Below, piece by piece: positions 57,432 through 58,544 of a stretch of 58,544 bases of DNA (within the stretch, counting starts at the first letter, position 1; each line of letters starts with the position of its first letter). The stretch comes from Clostridium sp. 1001271st1 H5 (GTDB taxonomy: Bacteria > Bacillota > Clostridia > Lachnospirales > Lachnospiraceae). The notes below the pieces were generated by a model. That model did no database searches and was not told the origin of the DNA. It saw nothing but the letters and a program-made list of their open reading frames with translations. The position numbers and the translations under genes are program-made. The stretch covers positions 1-58,544 of the forward strand of contig NZ_SPHO01000030.1 of the NCBI RefSeq assembly GCF_005845215.1, written 5' to 3'.

Positions 57432-57462
57432 TTGACTTGGAGTTGACTTTAAGTTGTAGACT
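57432..57462 (+). promoter_or_regulatory. MerR-type promoter with 19-base spacer
   Basis: TTGACT (57432-57437), a 19-base spacer and TAGACT (57457-57462). The spacer contains the dyad ACTTGGAGTTGACTTTAAGT (57435-57454), perfect in its outer positions (ACTTnnAGTnnACTnnAAGT). A long spacer with a central dyad is the hallmark of MerR-family activator sites. The regulator gene is not in the window. Confidence 0.75.
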
Positions 57463-57601
57463 CTCATTATATCCGGGGTTCAGCATACTGCGCGGACTAA
57501 TCCCAGGGATTATCTGCCCCAGATTATCTGTCCCGGACATTCTGAATCACAGTCCATTCAGACTGCGGTCTGACAACAACATTTCAAGGAGGCTTATCAT
57601 T

Positions 57602-58474
57602 ATGTCTATTGTTTACATGACAAAGGAAATCACGCCGGAAAGCCTGGTCCGGATTTACCACGCATTGGGCGCTGCTTTATCCGGCAGCGTTGCCGTAAAG
57701 CTCTCCACAGGTGAGCCGGGAGGACACAACTTCCTGCAGCCGGAGCTTATCGGAAACCTTGTACAGGAACTAAAGGGCACCATTGTGGAGAGCAACACTG
57801 CCTACGAGGGAAGAAGGAACACTTCCAGGGCTCACTGGGAGACTATACGGGACCATGGATTCGCAGCCATTGCCCCCTGTGATATCCTGGATGAGGACGG
57901 CCACATGCCCCTGCCGGTTACAGACGGCTATCATCTGAAAGAGAATTATGTGGGCACCCATCTTCAAAATTATGATTCCATGCTCATGCTTTCACATTTC
58001 AAGGGCCACGCCATGGGCGGCTTTGGAGGAGCCTTGAAAAACATGTCCATTGGACTGGCATCCTCGTACGGCAAGATTTGGATTCATTCCTCCGGTACCA
58101 GCACCCGGTTTGAGGATGTGTTTACAGCGGACCACGATTCATTCCTGGAATCCATGGCAGACGCGGACCGCTCCGTCATGGACTACATGGGCCGTGAAAA
58201 CATAGTATACATCAATGTGGCCAACCGTTTATCCGTGGACTGTGACTGCGACGCCCATCCCCATGACCCGGAGATGAAGGATATCGGCATTTTTGCATCC
58301 GCTGACCCAGTGGCCCTGGACCAGGCGTGTGTGGATGCGGTGTATGCTTCCGAGGATGAGGGAAAGGCAGCCCTGATAGAGCGCATGGAATCCAGAAACG
58401 GGATTCATACCGTGGAAGCCGCTGAAACCCATGGCCTTGGCAGCCGCAGATATGAACTCAGGTGCATTGACTGA
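57602..58474 (+). CDS. DUF362-domain protein
   Basis: The protein has 290 residues from ATG 57602 (AAGGAGG upstream); the frame extends 75 codons further back without a ribosome site. It matches the DUF362 family (LSTGEPGGHNFLQP, SHFKGHAMGGFGGALKNMSIGLA, and the Cys/His segment CDCDAHPHDP, then ASADPVALDQACVD). Family members are linked with iron-sulfur proteins, but this one has no ferredoxin domain. The function is unknown. The MerR-type promoter suggests induction by a stress compound or metal. Confidence 0.82.
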   Translation: MSIVYMTKEITPESLVRIYHALGAALSGSVAVKLSTGEPGGHNFLQPELIGNLVQELKGTIVESNTAYEGRRNTSRAHWETIRDHGFAAIAPCDILDEDGHMPLPVTDGYHLKENYVGTHLQNYDSMLMLSHFKGHAMGGFGGALKNMSIGLASSYGKIWIHSSGTSTRFEDVFTADHDSFLESMADADRSVMDYMGRENIVYINVANRLSVDCDCDAHPHDPEMKDIGIFASADPVALDQACVDAVYASEDEGKAALIERMESRNGIHTVEAAETHGLGSRRYELRCID

Positions 58475-58544
58475 TCAAATTGCAGCATCAAAGACTAACT
58501 ATTAAAAGTCAAGTCTAAAATAAAAGTTTTGGATGAATTGCAGA
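58475..58544. other. End of window, no gene seen
   Basis: The last 70 bases are AT-rich with no start of a new gene, terminator or repeat that I can support. Confidence 0.5.

Noticed and set aside
57377..57601. Longer N-terminus for the DUF362 protein
   Set aside because: It would start upstream of the promoter and run across it; AAGGAGG supports ATG 57602.

Overview
The window looks like chromosomal DNA of a gut Lachnospiraceae member, most likely the Enterocloster (Clostridium clostridioforme/bolteae) group. The reasons are the Gram-positive gene set (LPXTG surface protein, a T-box leader, a plsX-acpP-rnc-smc-ftsY block), strong AGGAGG ribosome sites, sigma-A promoters with 17-base spacers, a collagen-like spore-coat type protein and many GGDEF/EAL proteins. 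The species is inferred from overall character. There is no rRNA, tRNA, insertion sequence, prophage or CRISPR array.

Layout. 0-10 kb is an accessory surface region. It holds a degenerate response-regulator receiver, a GntR-type regulator with two DNA-binding domains, a partly deleted second copy of the receiver gene, a collagen-like protein on the minus strand and a 1780-residue LPXTG adhesin. Two copies of a 55-bp promoter-bearing repeat lie at 2.2 and 9.5 kb. 9.6-20 kb carries a radical SAM protein and then a cyclic-di-GMP block: a V4R sensor with a diguanylate cyclase, a hexapeptide acetyltransferase preceded by a 15-codon leader ORF, a membrane cyclase with two periplasmic-type binding domains next to a PAS-GAF-GGDEF-EAL protein, and a second GGDEF-EAL protein. 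20-30.7 kb is core: plsX, acpP, rnc, smc and ftsY, followed by a threonine dehydratase, a CLC chloride channel, a lipoprotein and a small protein.

30.7-36 kb is transport and envelope: an ammonium transporter fused to a P-II domain behind an unusual two-hairpin leader, a YkvI-type membrane protein, a metallo-beta-lactamase-fold hydrolase, a DUF368 (PopT-type) undecaprenyl-phosphate translocase and a remnant resembling the start of a PrpR-type regulator. 36.1-45.4 kb is one nine-gene, probably co-transcribed catabolic locus: a DeoR regulator, a BtpA/SgcQ TIM barrel, a sugar-type ABC importer without an ATPase, an eIF2B-like sugar-phosphate isomerase homologue, an M29 metallopeptidase, an FMN reductase-like flavoprotein and an FGGY kinase. 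I do not recognise this combination as a described pathway, and it is the best candidate in the window for an undescribed system.

45.5-58.5 kb holds another two-sensor GGDEF protein, a D-Ala-D-Ala carboxypeptidase behind a perfect consensus promoter, a siroheme branch (precorrin-2 dehydrogenase, hemC, cobA-hemD fusion), a T-box leader controlling a CstA-family transporter, a GH25 muramidase, a membrane-anchored C39-like peptidase, and a DUF362 protein whose promoter has the 19-base spacer and dyad typical of MerR-family control.
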